Assembly (NCBI GenBank): GCA_963819755.1
Contig: CAWFXB010000001.1
Location: 186,001-250,000, forward strand
Reading direction: 5' to 3'
Length of the DNA stretch: 64,000 nt
DNA from: VRUE01 sp963819755
Lineage (GTDB): Bacteria; Actinomycetota; Thermoleophilia; Solirubrobacterales; 70-9
The translations under genes were made by a program, and so were the position numbers. This document shows positions 53,110 through 62,199 of this stretch, piece by piece (the stretch's first letter is position 1; the number at the start of each line of letters is the position of its first letter). The notes under the pieces are model-generated. The model ran no database searches and was not told the DNA's origin. It was given only the letters and a program-made list of their open reading frames with translations.

Positions 53110-53359
53110 GGCGACCGAGGACTGAGATTGCCGCGTCTCCTTCGCCCGGGTTTGCCACACTTCGGCCGGAGGCGATACCAGCGGCACGCGCGGACAAGTC
53201 CCCAGCCCTCGCCCGGCTCACCGGGTGGCGACCATTGGCGCTTTTGGTAGAGCCGCCGCCGGTCGTCTTCTTCGTCGGCCTCGCGCTCGGCATCGTCGCC
53301 GCGATCGTGGCGCTCCTCATCATCGCGATCCCCTGACGCGCCCCCAGCTTCGGCCGTTC

Positions 53360-55048
53360 CTACTTCTTGTGCAGGCCGGCGACCGGATGCCCGTGTTCGG
53401 TTTCCTTGCAATAGAGCGGGGCGGGATCGATCGAGTCGGTGAGCGCCCGGCCCGAGGGATGGCCCTTGCTGCCGCACTGGATGACGGCGTCCTTGACCCC
53501 GTCGCGGGTGTCGATCGTGTCTTCGCCGCCGCGCCCGTAGAAGCTGTCTTCGCCGGGCTGGCCGAGCATGAAGTTGGGGCCGGCGTCGCCGATCAGCACA
53601 TCGTTGTCGAAGGAGCCCTCGATGTCCTCGTCTGACCGGGCGAGGCGGACTTTGTGGCAGCCGGGGATCGCGTCGATCCAGGCCCAGCCTGCGGCGAGGG
53701 AGATGTAGAGGGTGCCGGGATGGGCCTGGGTCTCGGCGAAGGAGGCGTCGTCCTGGCCGGGGCCACCGACCAGGGCGCCCCCGGCGCAGCCGCCGCCTGC
53801 CGCGAGCAGGTCGCCGCCGGGACCGCCGTAGAGGTAGGTCGGCCCAGGCATGTTGCCGATCAGGCCGTCGTCTCCGGCACCGCCGTAGATGCGATCGCCG
53901 CCGGGGCCGGACTCGATCAGGTCGTCCTCGGGTCCGCCGTGAATCACGTCGTTGCCCGCCCCGCCGGCGAGGCGGACGAAGTCGACCGCGCGGAGGCTGC
54001 CTTCGACACGGAGGCGGTCGTTGCCGGGGCCGAGGTCGATCATCAGCCAGCGCGCAGGCCCTTCCATCGGGCAGCTCACCTGCGTAACTATCCCCGTCGG
54101 GTGGACGCAGCCGCCTCCCGCCGCCAGCCCCTTGGCGGCGCTGACGCCGAAGGTCTGTGAGTGTTCGTCGTAGGCGACGGTGATGTCGTCGTGCCCGCCG
54201 CCGCCGATGACTTGTAGTCCGCCGCCGCCAGCGGGATCGGGATCGACCTGGACGTAGGCGGAGGCGTGGGGCGGCTTTTCGGGACCGCAGGAGATATGGA
54301 CCGGCCCTTCCTTGCAGCCGTCGGTTCCCTGGCCGCCGTCGAGGGTGTCATGCCCGCCGCCGCCGAGGATGTGGTCGTTGCCCGGTGCGCCGTCGATCAC
54401 GTTGGCGACTTTGTCGCCGATCAACGTGTCGGCGAAGGCCGAGCCTTCCAGGCTCTCGAAGCGATAGAGGCGGTCGTGGCCGTCGCCGAATGCCTTGTGG
54501 GCCTTCAGCGAGGCCCAAACGCCCTGGCCGCGGCCCTTGCCGCCTACAGCGGTGGCGAAGGAGGCGATGTCGCCCTTGCCGGGGCCGCCGTCCATGCGGT
54601 CATAGCCGTAGTCGCCGCGGACTAGGTCTTCGTTGCCCGGCCCGCCGCTGACCGTGTCGATCCCGAGGCCGCCGCTGACTTCGTCGCGGTCGCCTGGCCC
54701 GCCCAGCACCTTGTCGTCGCCGAGGTCGCCGAAGACCCGGTCGGTGCCCGGCCCGCCGTCGAGGAGGTCATTGCCTCGTCCGCCGTGGATCAAGTCGTTG
54801 CCCGCGCCGCCGCAGATGATGTCGTTGCCGAGATCGCCGTAGATCGTGTCGTTGCCCGGCCCGCCCCAGATCACGTCCCGATGCGGCGTGCCTCTCAGCA
54901 CGTCGTCGCCGGCCGTCCCGACGATCGTCGCGACCCGCCCGTGACAGCGCCGGACTTCGGGTTCGGCATCGGGCGCCGCGGCGGCGTGCGCGACGAACGT
55001 CACCCCGAGCAAAGCTAGCCCTCCAGCGATGCTCCGTCGCCGCACCAT
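53360..55048 (-). CDS. Large secreted RTX-repeat protein
   Basis: 562 aa from ATG 55048. Signal (GLALLGVTFVAHAAAA). Repeats GGPGNDTIYGDLGNDIICGG begin at about 45 and come in several blocks to the C-terminus; a beta domain with LQVIGGGGHDDITVAYDEH and CVHPTG sits between. Opposite strand to the other two RTX genes; similar repeat style suggests local duplication. Calcium-dependent adhesion or matrix role is possible but not shown. Confidence 0.85.
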   Translation of the reverse strand: MVRRRSIAGGLALLGVTFVAHAAAAPDAEPEVRRCHGRVATIVGTAGDDVLRGTPHRDVIWGGPGNDTIYGDLGNDIICGGAGNDLIHGGRGNDLLDGGPGTDRVFGDLGDDKVLGGPGDRDEVSGGLGIDTVSGGPGNEDLVRGDYGYDRMDGGPGKGDIASFATAVGGKGRGQGVWASLKAHKAFGDGHDRLYRFESLEGSAFADTLIGDKVANVIDGAPGNDHILGGGGHDTLDGGQGTDGCKEGPVHISCGPEKPPHASAYVQVDPDPAGGGGLQVIGGGGHDDITVAYDEHSQTFGVSAAKGLAAGGGCVHPTGIVTQVSCPMEGPARWLMIDLGPGNDRLRVEGSLRAVDFVRLAGGAGNDVIHGGPEDDLIESGPGGDRIYGGAGDDGLIGNMPGPTYLYGGPGGDLLAAGGGCAGGALVGGPGQDDASFAETQAHPGTLYISLAAGWAWIDAIPGCHKVRLARSDEDIEGSFDNDVLIGDAGPNFMLGQPGEDSFYGRGGEDTIDTRDGVKDAVIQCGSKGHPSGRALTDSIDPAPLYCKETEHGHPVAGLHKK

Positions 55049-55191
55049 CACGCGGGCATCGTAGTCCGCGCGCCGATCCTGACTCCGATGAACGCCCGCG
55101 GCGATAGCGCTTGGTGCTCCTATCCGTTGATCGTGGTCGGCGTGGGATCGTCTCAGCCTACGATTGCATTGGCCCTCAGTGCCCCCCGCAG

Positions 55192-55536
55192 ATGAGTCGC
55201 TGGTTTCGACGGCGGCGGTCCAAGAAGCGCTTGAGTCCACTTGAGCGCCCGTCCTTGGATGGGTGCGCTGTGTTCTTGCGGCGCCTGGACCAGGGTCGAG
55301 AGGGAGCCGACCTGCTCGGGGTCCTGGCTAAGCGGCATCAGCTCCTGGCGCTTGACCAGGAACGTCTGCGGTTTCGTGTCACGGTCGATGACGCCCGTTT
55401 CCCCGACGAGGCCGTAGTGCAGCTCGCCTGCGAACTCGATGAGATCGATTCGGGCTGGCAGGATCACCTCGCCTGGCCGAAGACGACGGGCCTATCGGAG
55501 CCTGGAGATCTCGAGGAGAGAGACGCCACAGCCTGA
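55192..55536 (+). CDS. Hypothetical protein
   Basis: 114 aa. MSRWFRRRRSKKRL opens with a basic run, then a mixed helical/strand domain (AVFLRRLDQGREGADLLGVLAKRHQLL; LRFRVTVDDARFPDEAVVQLACELDEIDSGWQ). No family recognised. May be DNA-related because of its basic start. ATG 55192. Confidence 0.45.
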   Translation: MSRWFRRRRSKKRLSPLERPSLDGCAVFLRRLDQGREGADLLGVLAKRHQLLALDQERLRFRVTVDDARFPDEAVVQLACELDEIDSGWQDHLAWPKTTGLSEPGDLEERDATA

Positions 55537-55655
55537 CTGAGGTGACGAGGGAGGGCAGACTTTCCCCGGTCGGGGCTGGCGCCGCCCCGCCTTCTAGTCT
55601 TGCTGGCGCAACTCCCACCGCGGCCCCCGGTTAGCGCAGTGGCTGGGGCGCCACG

Positions 55656-57488
55656 ATGACTTCCTTCAGGTTCCTACCGACACGAGTCCGTGTGCTTGCA
55701 AGCGCACCTCTGCTGCTACTTGCAGTGGGCGTGCTCGTGCTGCTGATTGTTTTCAGCCTCGTTGCCCGCCAACCACCCACTGCCGCGGCGCTAGAGCCGC
55801 CGAGCGCCGCGATCCCCGTCCATCCCAACTTCGTGGTCATCCAGACCGACGACTCGACCCTCGACCAGCTCTACGCCGCCTACACCCCCTATCCCGGTGC
55901 TGCGGCGATCCGGGCGATGCCCAACACGCTCGATCTGATCGCCAAGCGGGGCGTCACCTTCGGTCGCTACTACGTCTCCTACTCGCTCTGCTGTCCCTCG
56001 CGGGTGACGCTGCTCACCGGCCGCTACGCCCACAACCACAACGTGCGCGGCAACGTACCGCCCGAAGGCGGCTACCCCGGCTTCGCCAAACGAGCCGCGT
56101 TCAGCCACAACATCGCCCCCTGGTTGCAGGCGGCCGGCTATCGCACGATCCACGTCGGCAAGTTCCTCAACGGCTATGGCGACGCGCCATATGACGATGG
56201 CACCACGGTGCCTCCGGGCTGGAGCGCGTGGCACTCGGTGATCCACGCCGACACCAACCACTACTACTACGGCTACGAACTGAACAACAACGGCACGATC
56301 GAAGGCCCCTACGGCGACTCGGGCAACTGGGACACGCGCGAATACGGCGTGCGCGATGACCCCGGCTGCCCGTCGGCGCCGCTCAACGGCCAGCCCTGCC
56401 TGTATGAGACCGACGCCCTCAGCCGCGTCGCGACCGAAGAGATCGGCGGCACGCCGCCCGAAAAGCCCTTCTACCTGCAGCTCGACTACACCGCTCCGCA
56501 CGGAGACTTCCGCCGCCCCGCAGGGCCCGAGCCGGCGCCGCGCTATTACAACTGGTTCGACGGTGCCCCCTATCCGCACGGCCGCTCCCAGGGATTCGAC
56601 GAGGGCAACGTCTCAGACAAGCCGAGCTTCATCCGCGAAGCGCCCTACCTGACGCTGAGCGAAATCCACACCTACCGCGTCTACTACGACAAGGCCCTCG
56701 CCTCGCTGCGCTCGATCGACGACGGGGTCAAGGAGATCGTCGAAGAGCTCGGCGCCCTGCACCGCCTCCGCGACACCTACATCATCTTCACCTCCGACAA
56801 CGGCTTCTTCTACGGCGAGCACCGGCTCACCGGCGGCAAGTTCTTGGCCTATGAGCCCTCGACCCATCTGCCCTTTCTGATGCGCGGGCCAGGGATCAAG
56901 CCGAACACCAAAACCGGTGAGCTGGCCGCGAACATCGACATTGCCCCGACGATCCTCGAACTCGCCCACACCGAAGCCGACAAGAGCATCGACGGCCGCT
57001 CGCTCTATCCCTTCGCCCACGACACCAGCCTGCGCACCAGGCGGCCGATCCTCTTCGAGTCCTTCGTCGAATCCAACGATGTCGAAGAGAACGGCGGCGG
57101 CCCCCCGGCGACCCCCGCCCCAGCGGGAGAATCGGCCAAGGTGAGGCCATCGGGTGCAACGGCCTCGATTCTGGCCCCGCCCAAGAACTACGAGGGAATT
57201 CTCCTCGGCCCCTACAAGTACATCGAGTGGCCCAACGGTGAGAAGGAGCTGTACGACCTGCGCCGCGATCCCTATGAGCTGAACAACCAGGCGAAGGTCC
57301 CCAATCTGTTCCCGATTCGCAACTTCCTGCACACCGAACTGGAACGGCTGGAGAACTGCGCTGGCAAGCAATGCCAGGAACTCGCGCCCAAATTCCCGCT
57401 CACTCGCGATCAGCAGTTGAAGGTCAAACGCGAAAAGGAAAAAGAACAGCGCGAACGGGAAAAGAAGCAGCACCAGCACCGAGGGTAA
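55656..57488 (+). CDS. Sulfatase (type I, formylglycine-dependent)
   Basis: 610 aa. An N-terminal TM anchor (LLLLAVGVLVLLIVFSLVA) precedes a sulfatase domain: NFVVIQTDDSTLDQL metal site (D65, D66), YSLCCPSRVTLLTGRYAHN with C112 as the residue expected to become formylglycine (CxPSR), FYLQLDYTAPHGDF, and IIFTSDNGFFYGEHRL with the late metal ligands DN. C-terminal lysine/glutamate-rich tail. Outward-facing arylsulfatase- or choline-sulfatase-type hydrolase; no activating enzyme nearby. Confidence 0.9.
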   Translation: MTSFRFLPTRVRVLASAPLLLLAVGVLVLLIVFSLVARQPPTAAALEPPSAAIPVHPNFVVIQTDDSTLDQLYAAYTPYPGAAAIRAMPNTLDLIAKRGVTFGRYYVSYSLCCPSRVTLLTGRYAHNHNVRGNVPPEGGYPGFAKRAAFSHNIAPWLQAAGYRTIHVGKFLNGYGDAPYDDGTTVPPGWSAWHSVIHADTNHYYYGYELNNNGTIEGPYGDSGNWDTREYGVRDDPGCPSAPLNGQPCLYETDALSRVATEEIGGTPPEKPFYLQLDYTAPHGDFRRPAGPEPAPRYYNWFDGAPYPHGRSQGFDEGNVSDKPSFIREAPYLTLSEIHTYRVYYDKALASLRSIDDGVKEIVEELGALHRLRDTYIIFTSDNGFFYGEHRLTGGKFLAYEPSTHLPFLMRGPGIKPNTKTGELAANIDIAPTILELAHTEADKSIDGRSLYPFAHDTSLRTRRPILFESFVESNDVEENGGGPPATPAPAGESAKVRPSGATASILAPPKNYEGILLGPYKYIEWPNGEKELYDLRRDPYELNNQAKVPNLFPIRNFLHTELERLENCAGKQCQELAPKFPLTRDQQLKVKREKEKEQREREKKQHQHRG

Positions 57489-57529
57489 GTCCGCCCTCGG
57501 CGGGCGCCTCCACGCGGTGAGGCTCTGTC

Positions 57530-58372
57530 CTAGCCTCGCATCAGGAATTCGATTACGCGGTCGCGAACTCGATCGGGGAGGAGTGATTTCACAAGGGTCT
57601 GCGCCCGAGCGTCGCGGCCCACCAGATAGCGGGTGCGCGGCCGATCGGCGCTCAGGGCGTGCTCGATCGTGGCCGCCACTTTCTCGGGCGGGGAGGCCGC
57701 TTTGTCACCCTTGGCCGCCGCCGCCATGAAGCCATCGATCGCTTTGCCGTAGAGGAGCAACTGATCGCTGCTCAGATGCTCCCTTCCGTGCCTTCCGGCG
57801 ACTCGGCCCTTCTCGCGCATTGGCGTCTCGATCGCACCGGGCTCGATGATCGAGACCTCCACCCCGAATGGGCGCATCTCGCCACGCAACGAGTCGCCGA
57901 TCGCCTCGATCGCGTGCTTGGAGGCGGCATAGGGAGAGAGGAAGGGGAGCGAGAGTCGGCCGTTGATCGAACCGACGAAAACGATGCGGCCGCGGGCCGC
58001 CCGCAGGGGCGCGAGCAGGGCCTGCGTAACGGCGAACTGGCCGACGACGTTGGTCTCCAGCACGCTTCGGAGGTCATCGATTGGAAGCGCCTCAATCGCG
58101 CCACCGAGCACTATGCCGGCGTTGTTGACGAGGCCGTCGAGTCCCGCCGATCCGACCCGCTCACCGACCCGTCTCGCCGTATCGGCGATCTGCTCTGCAT
58201 CGGTCACATCGAGCATCAACGGCTCGATGCGTCCCGACCCTGATCTCTGGAGAGCTTCGCCATCCTTAGCGCGACGGACCCCGGCGAAAACCTGCCATCC
58301 CTTGGAGTCCAGTCTCAAGGCGGTTGCGCGCCCGATTCCAGTGGACGCCCCGGTGACAACCACCGATCTCAT
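57530..58372 (-). CDS. Short-chain dehydrogenase/reductase
   Basis: 280 aa. Cofactor loop VTGASTGIGRATALRL, NNAGIVLGGAIEALP, VGSINGRLSLPFLSPYAASKHAIEAIGDSLR with catalytic S-Y-K, and IEPGAIETPM. Resembles the retinol/3-ketosteroid-type SDRs with a C-terminal TM-free helix. ATG 58372 rather than the upstream 58465, whose extra residues are unlike the family. Same strand as the hydrolase upstream; roles may be linked. Confidence 0.9.
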   Translation of the reverse strand: MRSVVVTGASTGIGRATALRLDSKGWQVFAGVRRAKDGEALQRSGSGRIEPLMLDVTDAEQIADTARRVGERVGSAGLDGLVNNAGIVLGGAIEALPIDDLRSVLETNVVGQFAVTQALLAPLRAARGRIVFVGSINGRLSLPFLSPYAASKHAIEAIGDSLRGEMRPFGVEVSIIEPGAIETPMREKGRVAGRHGREHLSSDQLLLYGKAIDGFMAAAAKGDKAASPPEKVAATIEHALSADRPRTRYLVGRDARAQTLVKSLLPDRVRDRVIEFLMRG

Positions 58373-58430
58373 CGCGTACTCGTCCAAAACGCAACTGGGC
58401 GAACGGTTTTCTCGCTGCCCGGGTCGAACA

Positions 58431-59327
58431 TCACCGTGAGAGCGCTTCGAGGATTTGATCGACATGGTCCTCGATCAGAAAGTGGCCCGCATCCTCGATC
58501 CAGACGGGTCGGGGTGCTCGCAGCGAGGCGATCCAGTGCTCGGCGTGCGAGGCCGGAGCGACCTTGTCACAGCGGCCGTGGATCAGATGGACCGGGAGGT
58601 CGATCTCGGCCGGTTCGAAGCCCCACGGCCGAAGCAACGTCTGCATGTCTTCGGTGAACCCGCGACCGCCCGAGCGAGTTGCCTCGACATAGGCGGTGGC
58701 CATGCGTCTAGTCACATCAAGGCGACGGATCACGGCTCGGTCCACATTCGAGAGTCCGAAGGAGGCAATCTTTGTGAAGCCGCGCGGGTGACGCCGCGCC
58801 AACCGCCCCATCGCCGAGTAGACGAGCGTCATCGACGCTGGTGCGCGTGCCGCCAGCCGCCAGGCCGGAGCGCTCGACATCTGCCCGATGAAGCCGGGTA
58901 AATCGAGCCTGCCGCAGGCGCTGATGAGTACGGCCGAATCGACCTGGGACCGCAGAACGCCCGCGCATGCAAGAGCGTACGCACCGCCCGCGGACCAGCC
59001 ACTGACGGAGAAGCGATCGAGTTCGAGCTGTATCGCCAGGTCTTCTACGTCGGCGGCCCAGTCGGCAACCGAGCGCCCCGGTCTTGGGTCAGAGGCGCCG
59101 ACTCCGGGGCGGTCGATCGAGATCAGCCGAACGCCCCGATCCGCGCAGGCCGACCCGCCGCTCCAGCCGAAGCGGCCGTCGGGGAGCCCGTGGAAGTGGA
59201 GCAGCGGCCGCCCATCGAGCGGGCCCCATTCCGCATAGGCGAGCGAGCGCCCGTCGCGGAGTCGAGCCGTGCCAAGCCGTGCGCCGCTGCCTTTCGTCGA
59301 ATCGATCAAGGATTCGGCGGGCGCCAC
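58431..59327 (-). CDS. Alpha/beta hydrolase
   Basis: 298 aa. LLHFHGLPDGRFGW is the oxyanion strand, SVSGWSAGGAYALACA the nucleophile elbow (GWSAGG), VHLIHGRCDKVAPASHAEHW has the acid, and AGHFLIEDH the catalytic His. Serine hydrolase/esterase of the proline-iminopeptidase-like group; substrate not inferable. Overlaps the upstream GNAT gene by 22 bp. Confidence 0.9.
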   Translation of the reverse strand: MAPAESLIDSTKGSGARLGTARLRDGRSLAYAEWGPLDGRPLLHFHGLPDGRFGWSGGSACADRGVRLISIDRPGVGASDPRPGRSVADWAADVEDLAIQLELDRFSVSGWSAGGAYALACAGVLRSQVDSAVLISACGRLDLPGFIGQMSSAPAWRLAARAPASMTLVYSAMGRLARRHPRGFTKIASFGLSNVDRAVIRRLDVTRRMATAYVEATRSGGRGFTEDMQTLLRPWGFEPAEIDLPVHLIHGRCDKVAPASHAEHWIASLRAPRPVWIEDAGHFLIEDHVDQILEALSR

Positions 59328-59950
59328 ATTCGAGTGATGGTGAATTGGCTGCGGCCAAGCCGGAACTCGCCGATCGCCTCGAAACCGTGTCTTTCATAGA
59401 GCGCCCGGTTACGTGGGGTGCTCGACTCCAGGTAGGCGGGGATGCCCTCGGCATCGCAGCGCGAGAGAACCGGGTACATCAGCGCCGAGCCCATCCCGTG
59501 CCCCTGAGAGTCGGGTTCCACCCCGAGCATCGGCAGGTAGTAGTGCGGCTCCTTCGGGTGGTTGCTTTCGGCGGATTGGAGGGCCGCGAGGAGGCGGGGA
59601 AGGTTGCGCCCGTAGACCCGGATTAGCGCCGGCAGCATCGTGAGCTGCTTGCCGATGCCGATCTCGGAGGTGCCCGGCGGGTTCCAAATGCAGACTCCGG
59701 CGGCGGGCTCGCCCACCGCGTAGGTCTCGCCCAGCTCGAACCAGGCCCGGCGGAGGAAGAGCTCGACACCGGCTTCGCTTATCCGCGGACGGCTAGAGGA
59801 ATCGGGCAGGACGTAGAGGCTTAGAGGATCCTCGAAGAATGCGCGCGCTATGGCCCGCGACATCTCCGAGATCTCGCCCTCGCCGGGCTTGCGGACATCG
59901 TGGCCGCCCGGGCCTGGAATTCGTCTGGTTTCGTCGGCGTCTGGTTGCAT
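59306..59950 (-). CDS. GNAT-family N-acetyltransferase
   Basis: 214 aa from ATG 59950. GNAT motif A PMLGVEPDSQGHGMGSALMYPVL (acetyl-CoA loop QGHGMG) and motif B YLESSTPRNRALYERHGFEAIGE, ending FTITRMWRPP. N-terminal part SEMSRAIARAFFEDPLSLYVLPD is typical of this subgroup. Longer starts exist but are low-complexity. Substrate unknown. Confidence 0.85.
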   Translation of the reverse strand: MQPDADETRRIPGPGGHDVRKPGEGEISEMSRAIARAFFEDPLSLYVLPDSSSRPRISEAGVELFLRRAWFELGETYAVGEPAAGVCIWNPPGTSEIGIGKQLTMLPALIRVYGRNLPRLLAALQSAESNHPKEPHYYLPMLGVEPDSQGHGMGSALMYPVLSRCDAEGIPAYLESSTPRNRALYERHGFEAIGEFRLGRSQFTITRMWRPPNP

Positions 59951-60185
59951 TGGTGCGGTCCTTATCGGGAGAGATAAATCGCCAGTCCAAATACGATCAG
60001 GCTGCTGAGCGCGCGGCTCCGGTTCAAGGCACGACCCGCGTCGTTCGAAGTTCTCGGAGTGATCGAGTTGGTGGCGTCGCCGTGAGGGACAACGATGCCG
60101 TCGCGGCAACCGCCGAGGGCGTCCCTTAGGACCGACAGTGGGTGGATGGATATCCCCTCAAATCGAAGGCCGCTGGGAATCACCT

Positions 60186-60356
60186 CTATGCCATCGCCTC
60201 GATGCGGATGCCCTGCTCTTCGAGACCATCCCTGACTTCGGAGAGCTTGAAGACGTCTTCGACCCCGCAGATGCCGCTGTCGCAGCGCCGGCACGCAGAG
60301 GCGACCGAGTGCTCCTTGGCGCCGAGGACCACAACTTCGGGCTGACCGGAATTCAC
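60186..60356 (-). CDS. Small Cys-rich protein (56 aa), divergent from tetR
   Basis: GTG at 60356 to TAG. SGQPEVVVLGAKEHSVASACRRCDSGICGVEDVFKLSEVRDGLEEQGIRIEAMA: a strand, then C-x2-C-x4-C, then a helix. The amino-acid make-up is coding-like in this frame and poor in the others. The CxxC could bind metal or be redox-active. Its start is about 30 bp from the TetR start, opposite strand, hence a candidate target of that regulator. Confidence 0.45.
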   Translation of the reverse strand: MNSGQPEVVVLGAKEHSVASACRRCDSGICGVEDVFKLSEVRDGLEEQGIRIEAMA

Positions 60357-60385
60357 GACCGCCGACCCTACTATCGTTTAACGGG

Positions 60386-60961
60386 GTGTCAAGTGAAAAG
60401 CGAAAATATGAGTTGAAGGCCCGCGCCGACTCCCAGCGGGAGACCGGCAATCGCATCGCCGCCGCCGCCTCGTCCCTGCACGAAGAGGTCGGAATCGCCA
60501 ACACCACGGTTGCCGACATCGCCCGTCGCGCCGAGGTGCGTCGGCCGACCGTCTATGCGCACTTCCCCGACCTGGCGGCGATGTTGTCGGCCTGCACTGA
60601 GCACTGGCTGAGCGAGAATCCCCTGCCCGACCTCGGTCCCGTCTTTGCTCTGGATGATCCGGGCGAGCGCCTGCGGACCGCGCTCGCTTTGTTTTACGGT
60701 TGGTACCGCAAGACGGCGACGATGCAGCAGCGACTGCTCAGCGAACGGACCCCGGTTTCGGTGCTAGACGCCTGGCTGGAGCAATCGATGGATCCGATGT
60801 TCGCCGAGCTGACCGCCGGCCTGGCGGCCGGCTTCTCTCGCCCCGAGGCGCGCGTTCTGGTCGCCCTCGCTCTCGACTTCTGGACCTGGCGGCGGCTGGA
60901 TCGCGAAGGGCTCGACGATGCCGCGGCCTCCAAGCTGATGGCAGAGGTGGTGAGCTCGTAG
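60386..60961 (+). CDS. TetR-family transcriptional regulator
   Basis: 191 aa. N-terminal HTH RIAAAASSLHEEVGIANTTVADIARRAEVRRPTVYAHFPD (about 23-62), then a helical ligand-binding domain with FYGWYRKTA. Represses nearby genes until a small ligand binds. GTG 60386. Divergent partner is the small Cys-rich gene; the SDR, hydrolase and GNAT genes are farther away on the same opposite strand. Confidence 0.9.
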   Translation: MSSEKRKYELKARADSQRETGNRIAAAASSLHEEVGIANTTVADIARRAEVRRPTVYAHFPDLAAMLSACTEHWLSENPLPDLGPVFALDDPGERLRTALALFYGWYRKTATMQQRLLSERTPVSVLDAWLEQSMDPMFAELTAGLAAGFSRPEARVLVALALDFWTWRRLDREGLDDAAASKLMAEVVSS

Positions 60962-61053
60962 TTATGCATCGTGCCGTTCGGTTTCGAGCGCTCCAGCGGG
61001 CGTACGCTCGAGGCGCTGAGCAACCTCAGCCGCGGCCGTAGACGCCGCGAGCC

Positions 61054-61220
61054 TTAGCCCTCGGCGAGCGCGAAGCGCATCCTGACCTCGGTCCCCTCGG
61101 GCGCTTGCTCGATCGTCAGCTCAGTCGTCATCTCCGCGATGATCGAAAGTCCGAGGCCGAGTCCCCCTGATGTGCCCTCTCGAAACCCGCGACCACGGTC
61201 GGTGACGATGAGCTCGCTTC
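61054..61220 (-). pseudogene. C-terminal remnant of a GHKL ATPase (RsbW/histidine-kinase-like)
   Basis: About 52 residues ending TDRGRGFREGTSGGLGLGLSIIAEMTTEL, then TEVRMRFALAEG: the G1/G2 boxes of an anti-sigma or kinase ATPase domain. The preceding half is replaced at about 61221 by integrase-tail DNA. A gene cut by element insertion. Confidence 0.7.
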
Positions 61221-61232
61221 TCCTAGTGCGGC

Positions 61233-61314
61233 CTGCTGCTGGGGCAAGAAATGGGGCAAGAAGCCCCACAGACTCCAGCCGACTCCAGCCGATCTCGATC
61301 TCGCGAAAACCGCT
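61233..61314 (+). pseudogene. Integrase 3'-end remnant
   Basis: Encodes CWGKKWGKKPHRLQPTP and a stop. The doubled WGKK unit recalls the doubled GRN unit of the other tails. It lies directly upstream of the tRNA-Met fragment, as an integrase end should. Confidence 0.5.
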
Positions 61315-61356
61315 TGAACCGTGCCCCACGTAGTCGTTCGGGACCTCGGGCTCGGG

Positions 61357-61397
61357 CTCATAACCCGAAGGTCGTGGGTTCGAATCCCGGCGGACGG
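61357..61397 (+). repeat. tRNA-Met 3'-half remnant (att scar)
   Basis: CTCATAACCCGAAGG, then GGGTTCGAATCCC: anticodon loop, variable arm and T-arm of tRNA-Met without a 5' half. Matches 38817-38849 at 31 of 33 positions. Confidence 0.6.
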
Positions 61398-61484
61398 TGT
61401 CCGGTTTCAGCACACAGGCGACACCTGTCTCAGGACATAGGAGACACCGAATGAGGGGAGATCTCCTGTGGACAAGGCGAGGGA

Positions 61485-61526
61485 GTGCAGCGCCGCACGT
61501 CCCTAGCCGATGCAGCGGTTGACTTT
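61485..61526 (+). repeat. 42-bp dispersed repeat, copy 2
   Basis: See 40598-40639: 38 of 42 identical. Confidence 0.5.
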
Positions 61527-61580
61527 TGAGCGTCCCGATCTCAGCGGGCGGACATCCGACTCTTTGGAGAAGGTGCCGCG

Positions 61581-61979
61581 ATGCGCTCCCCAATGATCGA
61601 CTACCTACTCGGCCGCCGCGATCTGTTGCTCGAGCGTTTTGCCGAAGCAATCGTCGTGGAGGCGGGCCGCCGTGACGGTGATCCCGAGACGCGCATCAGG
61701 GTCGATCTTCGCTATCCCGATCCCAGTGGCAAGCAGGAGGGACGGCCCGGGCGCTGGCAGCTGCGCACCGCTCGAACGCGGCTTGCCCGGGTGCCCTTCT
61801 CGCGCGAGACGCTGGCGGCCTTCCATGGCGCCGAGGCCCAGAAGGGCCGGCGCCTCACTGCCGTCGACCTGAGAAACGAGAGCCGGGTCGCGGCGTTGAT
61901 GGCCTGGCACTTCGAGCCGCGGCCCGCGCAGGGCGGCAGCAGGCGCCCTCACCTCGTGGTTGCGCTCGGCGCTCGCTGA
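61581..61979 (+). CDS. Hypothetical protein
   Basis: 132 aa. MIDYLLGRRDLLLERFAEAIVVEAGRRDGDPETRIRVDLRYPDPSGKQEGRPGRW starts with a helix; a basic beta-rich half follows (RLTAVDLRNESRVAALMAWHF). No family. Overlaps the next gene by 20 bp. Island gene of unknown role. Confidence 0.5.
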   Translation: MRSPMIDYLLGRRDLLLERFAEAIVVEAGRRDGDPETRIRVDLRYPDPSGKQEGRPGRWQLRTARTRLARVPFSRETLAAFHGAEAQKGRRLTAVDLRNESRVAALMAWHFEPRPAQGGSRRPHLVVALGAR

Positions 61980-62199
61980 GGATGCTCGCGGTGAGCTGTG
62001 GGGCGAGTACCTGGTCGCCTGCTGGCTGCTCTGCCTGATCGGCCTGGCGATCGACCGGCGCACCGTTGCCAAGGGCCGCATCGGTGTTGTCCTCGACGCG
62101 GCAATCGCTCTCTCGCGGGAGGAGCTGATCGCCCTCGGGTTCAAGCGCGGCCGACGGCGCGGCGGCTATGAGGGCGACTACTTCGAGCTTTCCGCGTGA
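61960..62199 (+). CDS. Hypothetical small protein
   Basis: 79 aa. WGEYLVACWLLCLIGLAIDRRTVAKGRIGVVLDAAIALSREELIALGFKRGRRR: one hydrophobic helix then a basic helix. TTG start inferred. No family. Convergent with and overlapping the HTH gene by 22 bp. Confidence 0.4.
   Translation: MRSALAEDARGELWGEYLVACWLLCLIGLAIDRRTVAKGRIGVVLDAAIALSREELIALGFKRGRRRGGYEGDYFELSA

Noticed and set aside
53235..53336. 33-aa single-TM microprotein after dedA
   Set aside because: A TTG-start hydrophobic helix is plausible, but no ribosome site or conservation can be shown.
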